From positions 1-52,037 of the forward strand of contig CADBXL010000014.1 in assembly GCA_902798615.1 (NCBI GenBank): 52,037 nucleotides of DNA, in the 5' to 3' direction. The stretch's first letter is position 1. Every line of letters begins with the position of its first letter. Source of the DNA: an uncultured Bacteroidales bacterium (lineage in GTDB: Bacteria > Bacteroidota > Bacteroidia > Bacteroidales > Bacteroidaceae). The notes under the pieces were generated by a model. It was not told the origin of the DNA. It saw only the letters and a list, made by a program, of their open reading frames with translations, and ran no database searches. The position numbers and the translations under genes are program-made. This document shows, piece after piece, positions 7,666 to 15,943 of the stretch.

Positions 7666-8250
7666 ATGAATAAAATAAAACTGAAATACATGGGCATTCA
7701 ACTGATGGTGAACAATACGGATATTGGCATCATCAGTCTTGTTGACGAGGCAGAAACCCGCCATCTTAGCATAGTGTGTGATAGGTTTACGAAGTTTCAG
7801 TTTGACCTGCGTTCTGGTCTTGCGAATACAGAGGAAGAACCTGTTCAGGCTATTGGTGAAAATGCGGGCAGGACTCTTCTTCCTGAGGCTCTGATGGGGA
7901 TTATCAACTATATGACAGACCTGAAGCTCTGCGTAGTGGTGACGAATGTAGTTGATGGAATCTATCGTGCTGTTATTGAGGATGAGCGTACTGGTACTAC
8001 CTTCCCGGTTAAGGCTACCGAGGGCGTTCTGCTCACGCTTGCCAATAAGCATGTGCCTCTCTATGCCGAGCAGAGGCTATGGCAGTATCAGAGCGTGCCT
8101 TTGAAGAAAGGGCAGCCGGGTGTGGCTATTCCTATCAATTCTCTTACAAAGGAGATGCTTGAGGCATCACTTGAGAAGGCTATTGAGAATGAGGAATACG
8201 AAACGGCCAAGCATATCAAGGAGGAACTTGACAGGAGGGCAAAGGAATGA
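7666..8250 (+). CDS. DUF151 (bifunctional nuclease-like) protein with UVR domain
   Basis: The 194-residue protein combines an N-terminal DUF151 domain (about residues 5-130, with LPEALMGIINYM and VDGIYRAVIEDE blocks) and a C-terminal UvrB/UvrC-type motif (about 155-190, LEKAIENEEYETAKHIKEELDRR). Proteins of this pair are common in Bacteroidetes; plant and bacterial DUF151 members have been reported as nucleases, but the catalytic role here is inferred. ATG 7666 is chosen because the codons before it belong to the inverted repeat that ends at 7651. The stop overlaps the start of rsmE by 4 bp (ATGA), so the two are translationally coupled. Confidence 0.85.
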   Translation: MNKIKLKYMGIQLMVNNTDIGIISLVDEAETRHLSIVCDRFTKFQFDLRSGLANTEEEPVQAIGENAGRTLLPEALMGIINYMTDLKLCVVVTNVVDGIYRAVIEDERTGTTFPVKATEGVLLTLANKHVPLYAEQRLWQYQSVPLKKGQPGVAIPINSLTKEMLEASLEKAIENEEYETAKHIKEELDRRAKE

Positions 8251-8972
8251 AGGAAGTGAGATATTTCTATGTGCCAAAGGCTGGGGAACTTGATGAACTT
8301 CCACAGGAAGAGGCACAGCACGCCATCCGCGTGTTGAGGCTCGTTGAGGGCGATGAGATATTCCTCATGGATGGTGAGGGCGTGTTCTTCAAGGCAGAGG
8401 TCACTCTTGCCCAGGGGAAGCATTGTCACTATCGCATCACAGAAAAACTTCCTCAAGAGAAAGGATGGAAAGGACATCTCCATATCGCTATGGCTCCTAC
8501 GAAGATGATGGAGCGTGTGGAGTGGATGGTGGAGAAAGCCACGGAGATAGGTGTGGATGAGTTCTCGTTTCCTCTTTGCAAGTTCTCAGAAAGGAAGCAG
8601 ATGAGAAAGGATAGGGTAGAGAAGATTGTTGTTTCTGCCGTTAAGCAGAGTCGAAAGCCTTGGATTCCCGTTGTCAATGAGATGACTCCTTTCATGGATA
8701 TAATAAAGCAGCATCCCAAGGGCTTTATCTGCCATTGCTATGATGAAGTTCCGAGGACTGATTTCTTCGGGGAATTGAAGGCTCTGGATATTGCTGATAA
8801 TGAAGAAATCCTTGTCCTTGTAGGTCCCGAGGGTGATTTCTCAATAGAAGAGGTAAAGGCTGCCGTTGAGGCTGGCTATAAGTCTGTGTCGCTCGGTTCG
8901 GCAAGACTTAGAACTGAAACCGCAGCATTGTCGGCTGTGATGATGATGCAGTTGGGAGCGAGAACCAATTGA
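8247..8972 (+). CDS. rsmE: 16S rRNA (uracil-1498-N3)-methyltransferase RsmE
   Basis: The 241-residue SPOUT methyltransferase adds a methyl group from S-adenosylmethionine to N3 of U1498 in 16S rRNA, acting on the assembled 30S subunit. The N-terminal PUA-like part contains HAIRVLRLVEGDEI, the central part EKATEIGVDEF and the C-terminal knot has the cofactor motifs VGPEGDF (192-198) and LGSARLRTETA (216-226). The length fits the family. It overlaps the DUF151 gene by four bases, which implies one transcript. A period-7 array (TTGAAAA units, 8968-8998) follows its stop. Confidence 0.95.
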   Translation: MKEVRYFYVPKAGELDELPQEEAQHAIRVLRLVEGDEIFLMDGEGVFFKAEVTLAQGKHCHYRITEKLPQEKGWKGHLHIAMAPTKMMERVEWMVEKATEIGVDEFSFPLCKFSERKQMRKDRVEKIVVSAVKQSRKPWIPVVNEMTPFMDIIKQHPKGFICHCYDEVPRTDFFGELKALDIADNEEILVLVGPEGDFSIEEVKAAVEAGYKSVSLGSARLRTETAALSAVMMMQLGARTN

Positions 8973-9001
8973 AAATTGATAATTGAAAATTGAAAATTAT
9001 A

Positions 9002-10099
9002 ATGCCTTTTGCGAAATTACTATCAAACATCCTTCCCTTTGGGAAGGCTTGGTTAGGCTTTGTTTTCTTGGCTTCATGTACCAATCAAGAACTTTTTTAC
9101 TACGATGCCATCCCTTCTCAGAGTAAGGCTCTTGTGCGTGTTGCTTCTGTGGATAGGTCAAAGGCAAGTCTTGAGCTTTTCATGGGGGAAGGTGCTTTGT
9201 CATTATCTGAGAGATCGGGTGTAGATATCTCCTCGCCTGTATATCTCTTTGCAGCTCCCGACGGTAGTCTTGGGGCTTGTGCAAAGGTGACGGATGATGA
9301 TGAGATTGACGCTCTCATATCTGCTCTTGCAAAATCAGGGAAGGCTTCTGAGCCAAAGGAGATAAAGGATTGCAAATATGCCGTGGTGAACAGGAATTTC
9401 CTCGTGGCATATAATGAGGATGCTCTCGTGGCGGTAGGTCCAGTTATTGCCTCTGACGAGGCTAAGGTGGCAAAGAGGATGATGAGATACCTCACACTTG
9501 ATCCCGAGCTTGGCATTGGCACTACTGATATTTTCAAGGAGTTAGAAGGCTCGAAATCGTCTGTTTCGCTCATAGCGAGCATAAGCGTGATGCCGAAGAA
9601 ACTCGTTGTGCCTTTCCTTATCGGCACACCTACAGGTACAAGTACGGATGATGTGATGCTAAAGGCTGATGTGAACGTTAATGATAGCATTCTTACACTT
9701 GTGGGCAGCACTACTTCTGATAATCAGCTTATACGTCAGGGTATAGATAATGCGAAGAATATCCTTGAAAAGGGTAACAGCGAGGAGATTATCCGCATGA
9801 TGGAGGCAAACAAGGATCTTATGTCGATGCTCAATACTGGTGGCTTCCGTGAGAAACTGCAGAAGGTGCAGGGGCGTATGCTCATAACTCAGAGCGGTAA
9901 TGATGCAGAGGTAGAAACGCTTCAGGATGCTGATGCCAATACCTTGATGAAGGTTTCTGTTAATCTGAAATCGCTAGACAAGGAAGTTATGAGCATCTTT
10001 GAGCCTTTCCTTGGAGGGGTGAAAAGAATAGAATATGAGGTACGGCCTCTCCCCCCGCCCTCCCCCGTAGGGAGGGAGCCGGAGTGCGCAAAAGACTGA
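9002..10099 (+). CDS. DUF4836-like lipoprotein
   Basis: The 365-residue protein resembles DUF4836 lipoproteins of Bacteroidales by its opening (YYDAIPSQSKALVRVA) and overall layout, but I assign the family by recollection only. It has a lipoprotein signal with lipobox LASC (Cys at residue 26). Both ends come from intergenic repeats: residues from about LSN to GKAWLG are encoded by a 34-bp repeat at 9026-9059 identical to 36570-36603, and the tail from RPLPPPSPVGRE is encoded by the left arm of the inverted repeat at 10044. No other in-frame start upstream of the lipobox makes sense except a TTG at 8990. Co-oriented ABC ATPase and permease genes follow, suggesting a shared envelope function. 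The role is unknown. Confidence 0.65.
   Translation: MPFAKLLSNILPFGKAWLGFVFLASCTNQELFYYDAIPSQSKALVRVASVDRSKASLELFMGEGALSLSERSGVDISSPVYLFAAPDGSLGACAKVTDDDEIDALISALAKSGKASEPKEIKDCKYAVVNRNFLVAYNEDALVAVGPVIASDEAKVAKRMMRYLTLDPELGIGTTDIFKELEGSKSSVSLIASISVMPKKLVVPFLIGTPTGTSTDDVMLKADVNVNDSILTLVGSTTSDNQLIRQGIDNAKNILEKGNSEEIIRMMEANKDLMSMLNTGGFREKLQKVQGRMLITQSGNDAEVETLQDADANTLMKVSVNLKSLDKEVMSIFEPFLGGVKRIEYEVRPLPPPSPVGREPECAKD
9026..9059 (+). repeat. Start-proximal palindrome repeat, inside a CDS
   Basis: The 34 bases here, with core CCTTCCCTTTGGGAAGG and ending GGCTTGGTTAGGCT, are identical to 36570-36603. Related copies lie at 11027-11058 and, on the minus strand, 39822-39788. Confidence 0.85.
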
Positions 10100-10206
10100 T
10101 AAAAAATCGAAATTTAGTAATAGTTAATTAAATCTCCTTGTATGCTGAGCGGATGGTCATTCGCGGACAGGCTCCCTCCCTACGGGGGAGGGCGGGGGGA
10201 GAGGCC
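10044..10206. repeat. Inverted-repeat element with perfect 37-bp arms
   Basis: The 37 bases at 10044-10080 are the exact reverse complement of 10170-10206. The arms start GGCCTCTCCCCCCGCCC. The loop (10081-10169) is AT-rich and carries no gene. The left arm is translated as the C-terminus of the preceding lipoprotein; the right arm ends 14 bp before the ABC ATPase start. Confidence 0.9.
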
Positions 10207-10220
10207 TTAGGCCAATAATA

Positions 10221-10862
10221 ATGAATAAAATATCATTCAATAATGTTCTTCCTGCTGTGTTCAAAGGACAGCAGATGCAATCTGAGATATGGCAGAAAGA
10301 GGTCTGTTTTGAGAAAGGGAAACTGTCGCTTGTCATTGCCGATTCAGGAAAAGGCAAGAGCACGTTCTGCTCATATATTCTCGGGTATCGTTCTGACTAT
10401 GAGGGGAGTATCCTCTTTGATGCAGAAGATGTGAAGAACTTCAGCGTAGAGAAATGGTGCTCGCTTCGTCGCACAACGATTAGCCATCTCTTTCAGGAAC
10501 TCCGTCTTTTCCCAGAACTTACAGCTCTGGAGAATGTGCAGATTAAAAATACTCTCACAGGACATAAGTCTGAGGCTGAGATAAAGGACTGGTTCAACCG
10601 TCTTGGCATAGGTGACAAGATTGACACAAAGATTGCCCACATGTCATTCGGACAGCAGCAGAGGGTGGCTATGATGCGTGCTTTGGCTCAGCCTTTTGAT
10701 TTCCTCTTGCTTGATGAACCTGTCTCTCACCTTGACGACACCAACTCAGCAATCATGGCCGATATTATGATGGAAGAGGTGAAACGTCAGAATGCAGGTG
10801 TTATTGTGACGAGCATCGGCAAGCACATGGATATTAAATACGATAGGGTGGTAAAATTATAA
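10221..10862 (+). CDS. ABC transporter ATP-binding protein with degenerate motifs
   Basis: The 213-residue protein has the size and order of a LolD/MacB-type ATPase. Walker A is ADSGKGKST (40-48), with Ala in place of the first Gly; the signature is MSFGQ where LSGGQ is usual; Walker B is FLLLDEP; the D-loop SHLDD is present. The H-loop position, normally TH, reads TSIGKH, so the switch histidine seems missing or shifted. ATP binding is likely, fast hydrolysis uncertain. The FtsX-like permease gene follows after a repeat-filled gap, and a lipoprotein gene precedes, so the three may form one envelope complex. What is moved or regulated cannot be told. Confidence 0.8.
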   Translation: MNKISFNNVLPAVFKGQQMQSEIWQKEVCFEKGKLSLVIADSGKGKSTFCSYILGYRSDYEGSILFDAEDVKNFSVEKWCSLRRTTISHLFQELRLFPELTALENVQIKNTLTGHKSEAEIKDWFNRLGIGDKIDTKIAHMSFGQQQRVAMMRALAQPFDFLLLDEPVSHLDDTNSAIMADIMMEEVKRQNAGVIVTSIGKHMDIKYDRVVKL

Positions 10863-10960
10863 AAGCCCCCCCTGTCCCTCCCAAATGGGTGGTTCGATGT
10901 TGATAACATCGGAGTATGTGGCAAGCTCCACCCCCTTACCTCCTCCAGGGGGAGTGGTTA
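10863..10960. repeat. GC-rich repeat carrying micro-insert copy 2
   Basis: A block of C-rich and G-rich arms (CCCCCCCTGTCCCTCCC, then CCAGGGGGAGTGG) is interrupted at 10893-10920 by the same 28-bp palindrome as at 7593. It separates the ABC ATPase from the permease. Confidence 0.7.
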
Positions 10961-11026
10961 GTATTTATAATCAAAGGAGGAATTGAAAAATGACAATAAT
11001 GCCTTTAAGGGATTAATACTATAAAA

Positions 11027-11058
11027 CTACCTTCCCTTGGGGAAGGCTTGGTTAGGCT
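11027..11058 (+). repeat. Start-proximal palindrome repeat
   Basis: CTACCTTCCCTTGGGGAAGG is followed by CTTGGTTAGGCT and ends 4 bp before ATG 11063. It is the same family as 9026-9059, 36570-36603 and 39788-39822. The preceding ~40 bp (AATTGAAAA, then ATAATGCCTTT) also resemble those before 9026. Confidence 0.8.
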
Positions 11059-11062
11059 TCTT

Positions 11063-12259
11063 ATGATTTGGAAATTACTTAGATCGCATATCAGTATCCC
11101 GCAGTTTATAGGTTTTCTGTTCGCCAATCTCTGTGGAATGGTAATCGTGCTACTCGGAATACAGTTCTATTATGACGTATTACCAGTCTTCACGCAGGAG
11201 GATTCCTTCATGAAGGCCAATTATGTGATGGTGTCAAAGAATATTGGTATGGGGACAACGATTAGCGGTGCCGATACCGATTTCTCCGAGAAGGAGATAA
11301 AGGATGTTGCCTCACAGCCTTTCGTTCAGAAAGTGTGCGGCTTTTCTTCTACCTGTTATAAGGTTGATGCCCGAATGGGAGTCTCCGGACAGCCAGTCCT
11401 GTCAAGTGAGCTGTTCTTCGAGTCTGTGCCTGATGATTTCGTGGAAATGGACAAGAGCCTGTGGGTATGGAAGGAAGGGCAAAAAGAAGTGCCTGTCATA
11501 GTTCCGCGTACCTATATCGATATGTATAACTTCGGTTATGCCCAAAGTCATAATGCTCCTAAGATATCACAGAGCGTGATGGGATTGATAGATTTCTCAA
11601 TTATCATAAAAGGTGATGGCAAGGAAGATACGTATAAGGGTAGGGTAGTGGGCTTCTCTTCAAGTCTGAGTAGCATACTCGTTCCGCAGTCGTTTATGGA
11701 TTGGAGCAACGCCTATTATGCTCCGAAGGATAACGTGAGCCACACCCGACTTCTGATGCAACTGACAAATGGGGCTGACAAGAATGTAGAGGAATATCTT
11801 AACGCGCATGGTATGGAGATTGAGCAGGAACAGATGGAACAGGAAAAAGTGGCATACTTCCTCCGTCTCGTAGTCACTCTGGTGATGATTGTCGGACTCG
11901 TCATCTCCGCCTTGAGTTTCTATATCCTCATGCTCAGCATCTATCTGCTTGTGCAGAAGAATGCCAGGAAACTTGAGAACCTGCTTCTCATCGGCTATTC
12001 TCCTTCAAAGGTTGCTCGTCCTTACCAGTTGCTTACGTTCAGCCTTAATGCCGTGGTTCTCATTATCGCTATGATTACTGTCTTTGCCTTGAGAACATAT
12101 TATATAAATATAATTTCAGACGTATATCCCGAACTTGCAAACGGCACTCTACTGCCTATGGTATCGGTGGGTATAGCCTTGTTCCTTTTCGTAACGATTT
12201 TGAATGTTTGTATTATTTACAGAAAGATTATTCAGATCTGGTTCCGAAAGGAGTCGTAA
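11063..12259 (+). CDS. ABC transporter permease (FtsX/MacB-like)
   Basis: The 398-residue inner-membrane protein has one transmembrane segment near the N-terminus (about residues 15-38), a periplasmic domain of about 225 residues, and three C-terminal segments (near FLRLVVTLVMIVGLVISALSF, LLTFSLNAVVLIIAMITVFA and VSVGIALFLFVTILNVCIIY). This is the FtsX/MacB/LolCE topology, used for mechanotransmission and not for a conventional channel. ATG 11063 is chosen because the codons before it are repeat DNA. It pairs with the ATPase at 10221. The cargo is unknown. Confidence 0.8.
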   Translation: MIWKLLRSHISIPQFIGFLFANLCGMVIVLLGIQFYYDVLPVFTQEDSFMKANYVMVSKNIGMGTTISGADTDFSEKEIKDVASQPFVQKVCGFSSTCYKVDARMGVSGQPVLSSELFFESVPDDFVEMDKSLWVWKEGQKEVPVIVPRTYIDMYNFGYAQSHNAPKISQSVMGLIDFSIIIKGDGKEDTYKGRVVGFSSSLSSILVPQSFMDWSNAYYAPKDNVSHTRLLMQLTNGADKNVEEYLNAHGMEIEQEQMEQEKVAYFLRLVVTLVMIVGLVISALSFYILMLSIYLLVQKNARKLENLLLIGYSPSKVARPYQLLTFSLNAVVLIIAMITVFALRTYYINIISDVYPELANGTLLPMVSVGIALFLFVTILNVCIIYRKIIQIWFRKES

Positions 12260-12368
12260 ATGAAAATTGAATAATGGAAAATACGAGTTTGTATTGCTGT
12301 TTAAATGCAGACAATCAACTTTTACCATAATAGGTAACTTGAATTTTCCATTATTCATTTTTCGTTTT
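12258..12368. repeat. Period-7 array pair forming a dyad
   Basis: Heptamer-like units (TGAAAAT, TGAATAA) at 12258-12282 recur inverted at 12343-12368; a 14-bp core GAATAATGGAAAAT is exact. It lies just after the permease stop and may act as its terminator. Confidence 0.65.
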
Positions 12369-12501
12369 TCTTTTCCATTCGAGGTCTTAAAATATCTTTA
12401 ATTCTAAGTGCCAAATCATAAATTGCCGTTAATACGTGAGGATGATTATTTAAAAAAAAGCAAAAAACATGACAAAATGTCGGAATTACATTTTTTGCGT
12501 T

Positions 12502-12509
12502 TAATTTTG
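12502..12509 (+). promoter_or_regulatory. -7 box for the HtrA gene
   Basis: TAATTTTG followed by CAC fits the phylum -7 consensus. A perfect small palindrome, GACAAAATGTC (12471-12481), lies where the -33 region would be and could be an operator; a clear TTTG is absent there. The leader would be about 100 nt. Confidence 0.55.
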
Positions 12510-12614
12510 CACTCAGGAATCGGATGTTAGTTGTCAGATGTGTCTGTCAGAAATGGCACAAATCACCTGTCACCTTCCACCAACAAAGAGGTTATCTGTA
12601 ATTAAACAATAAAA

Positions 12615-14087
12615 ATGAATAAAAAGACTATTTGTAATTTTGCTGTTGCAGCACTTTGTGTGACATCGCTCACATTCTCAGTTGCAGCCTTCACAGAGGC
12701 TAAGGCTGCAAAAGTTCCAAATGCTCCTGCCACTGTTGCAGGTCAGCCAGTTGATTTGACTTATGCAGCCGACAAGGCTCTGCCATGTGTGGTACATATA
12801 AAATACCTTCAGAATTCAAAGGTTCAGGAGGTAGAGATGCAGAGTGATCCGTTCGGCGATTTCTTCGACCCGTTCGGTATGTTCGGACAGCGTGGTCAGG
12901 GACAGAATCAGCGCCGTAAGGTTCAGACTCCTAAGAAGGAGGGTGCCGGCTCTGGCGTCATCATCTCTGAGGATGGCTATATCGTAACAAACAACCACGT
13001 TGTAGAGGGTGCTGACGAACTCACCATTACCCTTAACGACAACCGTGAGTATTCTGCTCGTATCATCGGTACTGACAAGAATACCGACCTCGCTCTTATC
13101 AAGATCAACGCAAAGAACCTCCCAACTATCACCATAGCTTCAAGTGATGATATCAAGGTGGGTGAGTGGGTTCTTGCAATCGGACACCCATTCAATCTCC
13201 GTGCTACCGTAACGGCAGGTATCGTTTCTGCAAAGGCACGTTCTCTCTATGCTAATAGCGTTGAGTCATTCATCCAGACTGATGCTGCTATCAATGCAGG
13301 TAACTCTGGAGGTGCTCTCGTAAACGTGAAGGGTGAGCTTGTTGGTATCAATGCAATGCTCTATTCTCAGACAGGTAACTTCACAGGTTATGGCTTCGCT
13401 ATCCCTACAACTATCATGAACAAGGTTGTTGCAGATTTGAAGGAATATGGTCAGGTACAGCGTGGCTTGCTCGGTATTATGGGACGTGATGTACGCGGCT
13501 ACCTTGACGAGCAGAAGGCACAGCAGAAGGAAGTTGATCTTGGCACAAACGATGGCGTTTATGTTGACAAGGTTACAGAAGGCGGTTCTGCCGAGGATGC
13601 TGGTATTGAGGACGGTGATGTTATCACAAACATCGATGGTCAGAAGGTTACAAAGATGGCTGAGCTTCAGGAGATTCTCGCTACAAAGCGTCCTGGCGAC
13701 AAGGTTAAGGTTGTTGTTCTCCACAAGAAGAAGTCAAAGACCGTTGAGGTTACTCTCAAGAACGAGCAGGGCAATACTAAGGTTGTGAAGGATGCCGACA
13801 TCGATGTTCTCGGTGCTCAGATTCGTGAGGTCAACGACCGTGAGAAGGAGGAACTCGACATCAAGTACGGATTGAAGGTGACAAAGATTAACTCTGGTAA
13901 GTTCAAGGATCGTGGTATTCCTGTAGGTTTCATCATCCAGACTGTCAACGAGACACCTATGAAGGAACTCTCTGACCTTAGCAACGCTGTCAAGGCTGCT
14001 AACAAGAGCAAGGATCCAGTCCTCTACATTAAGGGTATTTATCCTTCAGGTAAGAAGGAATACTTCACAGTACCTTTGGGAGAATAA
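12615..14087 (+). CDS. degP: HtrA/DegP-type periplasmic serine protease
   Basis: This 490-residue envelope protease degrades or refolds misfolded periplasmic proteins. The signal peptide covers about residues 1-29. The trypsin-like domain shows the full triad: H128 (NNHVV), D158 (NTDLAL) and S231 (GNSGGAL). Two PDZ domains follow (about 270-380, with GVYVDKVTEGGSAEDAGIEDGDVI, and about 395-485). A glycine/glutamine-rich loop (GQRGQGQNQRR, 91-101) lies before the protease core, as in DegP LA loops. It stands alone between its own -7 box and a stem-rich 3' region, so it is likely monocistronic and stress-regulated; the latter is inference. Confidence 0.93.
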   Translation: MNKKTICNFAVAALCVTSLTFSVAAFTEAKAAKVPNAPATVAGQPVDLTYAADKALPCVVHIKYLQNSKVQEVEMQSDPFGDFFDPFGMFGQRGQGQNQRRKVQTPKKEGAGSGVIISEDGYIVTNNHVVEGADELTITLNDNREYSARIIGTDKNTDLALIKINAKNLPTITIASSDDIKVGEWVLAIGHPFNLRATVTAGIVSAKARSLYANSVESFIQTDAAINAGNSGGALVNVKGELVGINAMLYSQTGNFTGYGFAIPTTIMNKVVADLKEYGQVQRGLLGIMGRDVRGYLDEQKAQQKEVDLGTNDGVYVDKVTEGGSAEDAGIEDGDVITNIDGQKVTKMAELQEILATKRPGDKVKVVVLHKKKSKTVEVTLKNEQGNTKVVKDADIDVLGAQIREVNDREKEELDIKYGLKVTKINSGKFKDRGIPVGFIIQTVNETPMKELSDLSNAVKAANKSKDPVLYIKGIYPSGKKEYFTVPLGE

Positions 14088-14111
14088 AAGTTTCCGCTTG
14101 CGCGGAGATTT

Positions 14112-14247
14112 GGAAAGTAAATTAGAAGTAAATTAAATCAGTAAATTAGTTCTGTAAATTATTAAGGGAAACGGATTTATCCGATTTATCTGATAGCTGG
14201 CGCAGTATTGTTTGTGCATTTGATTTCAGATAAATCAGATAAATCCG
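14112..14247. repeat. Two fused repeat elements after degP
   Basis: The 35 bases at 14112-14146 (period-7, GGAAAGTAAATTAG...) are identical to 45308-45342. Directly after, 14172-14193 and 14226-14247 form 22-bp inverted arms (21 of 22 match) starting CGGATTTATC; the right arm is followed by CTTTTTTTC, so it can terminate degP transcription. The second element recurs at 49763-49850, with the loop word AGCTGGCGCAGTA in the opposite orientation. Confidence 0.8.
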
Positions 14248-14365
14248 CTTTTTTTCATTGAACTCACGTTAAATAATCTCCGCTTTCAATTTGAAAGTAA
14301 AACACCCTATTTCTCTGATAAAACTGCGAATTTATCCTTTTCAAGATATTTTTTCGCTCTTTTTG

Positions 14366-14396
14366 TTTGGTGTTTGTGGAAAAAATAGTAATTTTG
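14366..14396 (+). promoter_or_regulatory. Promoter for the NhaD gene
   Basis: TTTG (14366-14369) and TAATTTTG (14389-14396) are 19 bp apart. The ATG at 14402 lies only 5 bp after the -7 box, so the transcript should be leaderless or nearly so. Confidence 0.75.
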
Positions 14397-14401
14397 CAAC
14401 C

Positions 14402-15787
14402 ATGACATTGATAATTGTAGCAATACTATTAGTTAGCTATATCCTGATAGCTACCGAGAGGCTCACCAACGTAAACAAAGCTGCTATCGCAGTCTTTGCC
14501 GGTACCGTTGGGTGGGTATTGTATATCTGTTGGGGTAGTGACTTTATCATGTCAAACCATCAGGGAGAGTATATGAGCTTTCTTCATGGGGCTTCAGCTA
14601 CAAGTGATGCCGTAAAAAGCTACATTTGGCAGAACATATTCATACAATGCGTGGGAAAGGCTTCTGAGGTAGTGCTCTTCCTCCTCGCAACGATGACTAT
14701 CGTCGAGATTCTGCATAACAACGGATGCTTCGACTTCCTCACGATCTGGCTACGTACACGTAACAGCCGGGTGCTGCTCTGGAAACTTGCGGCATTCTCA
14801 TTCATCCTGTCAGCCAACCTCGACAACATATCATCTACAGTGATGATGCTTACCGTCACCAATCAGATTCTGCCACGCACTCGCGACAGGATTATCTATG
14901 GTGCTGTGGTTGTCCTTGCTGTCAACTTCGGCGGTGCCCTTACCGTTATCGGCGACCCGACATCGCTCGTGCTATGGAATATGGGAGCTATAACAGCAAC
15001 GTCATACTCATTGTCACTCCTCATTCCATGTCTCATAGCATGGATGCTACCAACATATCTCATCGGCAGGACATTGAGCGAGACCGTGCAGCTAGACCGC
15101 CCGGGATTGCCTTATCGTGGCGATGACACCAATCTCAAGGTATGGCAGCGTCTCGTAGTGCTCTTCGTGGGTATCGGAGGTCTGTGGTTCATCCCAACGT
15201 TCCACAATATCACTAAGCTCTCTCCATTCCTCGGAGCATTCTGTGTGTTGTCCATCTTGTGGATAATAAACGAGATATTCAACCGAAACATAATGAGTTT
15301 CGACAGGAGAATGACACGTTCCATCCCACGACAGCTCCAGTATTCCATCATACAGCTCATGCTCTATGTCATGGGTATCATGCTGGCTGTTGGTGTTGTG
15401 GCAGAGACTGGCGCATTCGTATGGCTTGCCGAGCAGATAGCCGAGTATTGCCCAAGCATCTGGATTCTCGGTGTCATCGCAGGATTCATCAGCATCTTCC
15501 TTGACAACTTCGCCACGGCGATGACGATGATATCAATCTTTGATATGAACGCCGTTATGCAGCCTACTGGACCATTACTCGTGGATATGGTGCAGAACGG
15601 AGCTTATTGGAAGGTAATAGGTTATGTCACAGCTGTTGGTAGTAGCGTGTTAGCCGTTGGAAGCGTATCGGGTATCGTATATATGCGTACTGAGCGCGTC
15701 GGAATGTCATGGTACTTCAAGCACGTAGGCTCAAAGGTGCTGCTTGCCGGCATTATTGGACTCGTGGTGCTGTATTTCACGGTATAA
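14402..15787 (+). CDS. nhaD: NhaD-type Na+/H+ antiporter
   Basis: The 461-residue protein is a multi-pass (about 12 segments) inner-membrane antiporter of the NhaD branch of the ion transporter superfamily; it exports Na+ in exchange for H+ and keeps internal Na+ low. Family blocks seen are SANLDNISSTVMML and GGALTVIGDPTSLVLW in the first half and FLDNFATAMTM in the second, with membrane-embedded Asp and Asn residues expected to bind the ions. ATG 14402 is chosen because the longer frame from 14291 runs through the promoter. Na+ homeostasis matters here because a Na+-pumping decarboxylase is also encoded (38-41 kb). Confidence 0.88.
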   Translation: MTLIIVAILLVSYILIATERLTNVNKAAIAVFAGTVGWVLYICWGSDFIMSNHQGEYMSFLHGASATSDAVKSYIWQNIFIQCVGKASEVVLFLLATMTIVEILHNNGCFDFLTIWLRTRNSRVLLWKLAAFSFILSANLDNISSTVMMLTVTNQILPRTRDRIIYGAVVVLAVNFGGALTVIGDPTSLVLWNMGAITATSYSLSLLIPCLIAWMLPTYLIGRTLSETVQLDRPGLPYRGDDTNLKVWQRLVVLFVGIGGLWFIPTFHNITKLSPFLGAFCVLSILWIINEIFNRNIMSFDRRMTRSIPRQLQYSIIQLMLYVMGIMLAVGVVAETGAFVWLAEQIAEYCPSIWILGVIAGFISIFLDNFATAMTMISIFDMNAVMQPTGPLLVDMVQNGAYWKVIGYVTAVGSSVLAVGSVSGIVYMRTERVGMSWYFKHVGSKVLLAGIIGLVVLYFTV

Positions 15788-15790
15788 AAG

Positions 15791-15858
15791 GTGGCCTCTC
15801 CCCTCGCTTTTCACATACTCCGATGTTATCAACATCGGACTTCCCTCCGTAGGGAGGG
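15791..15858. repeat. GC-rich half-repeat carrying micro-insert copy 3
   Basis: The arms GGCCTCTCCCCTCGC and TCCCTCCGTAGGGAGGGAGCC resemble the 10044-10206 element. The 28-bp palindrome is present at 15812-15839 in the opposite orientation to the first two copies. The rest of the gap before pfkA (15859-15943) shows no clear promoter. Confidence 0.75.
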
Positions 15859-15943
15859 AGCCGGAAGGCGCAAGGGTAAATAGTACATAGCAAAATAGTA
15901 AATAACTAAAAGAATATCAGGTAACAATTAAATTATAAACACT

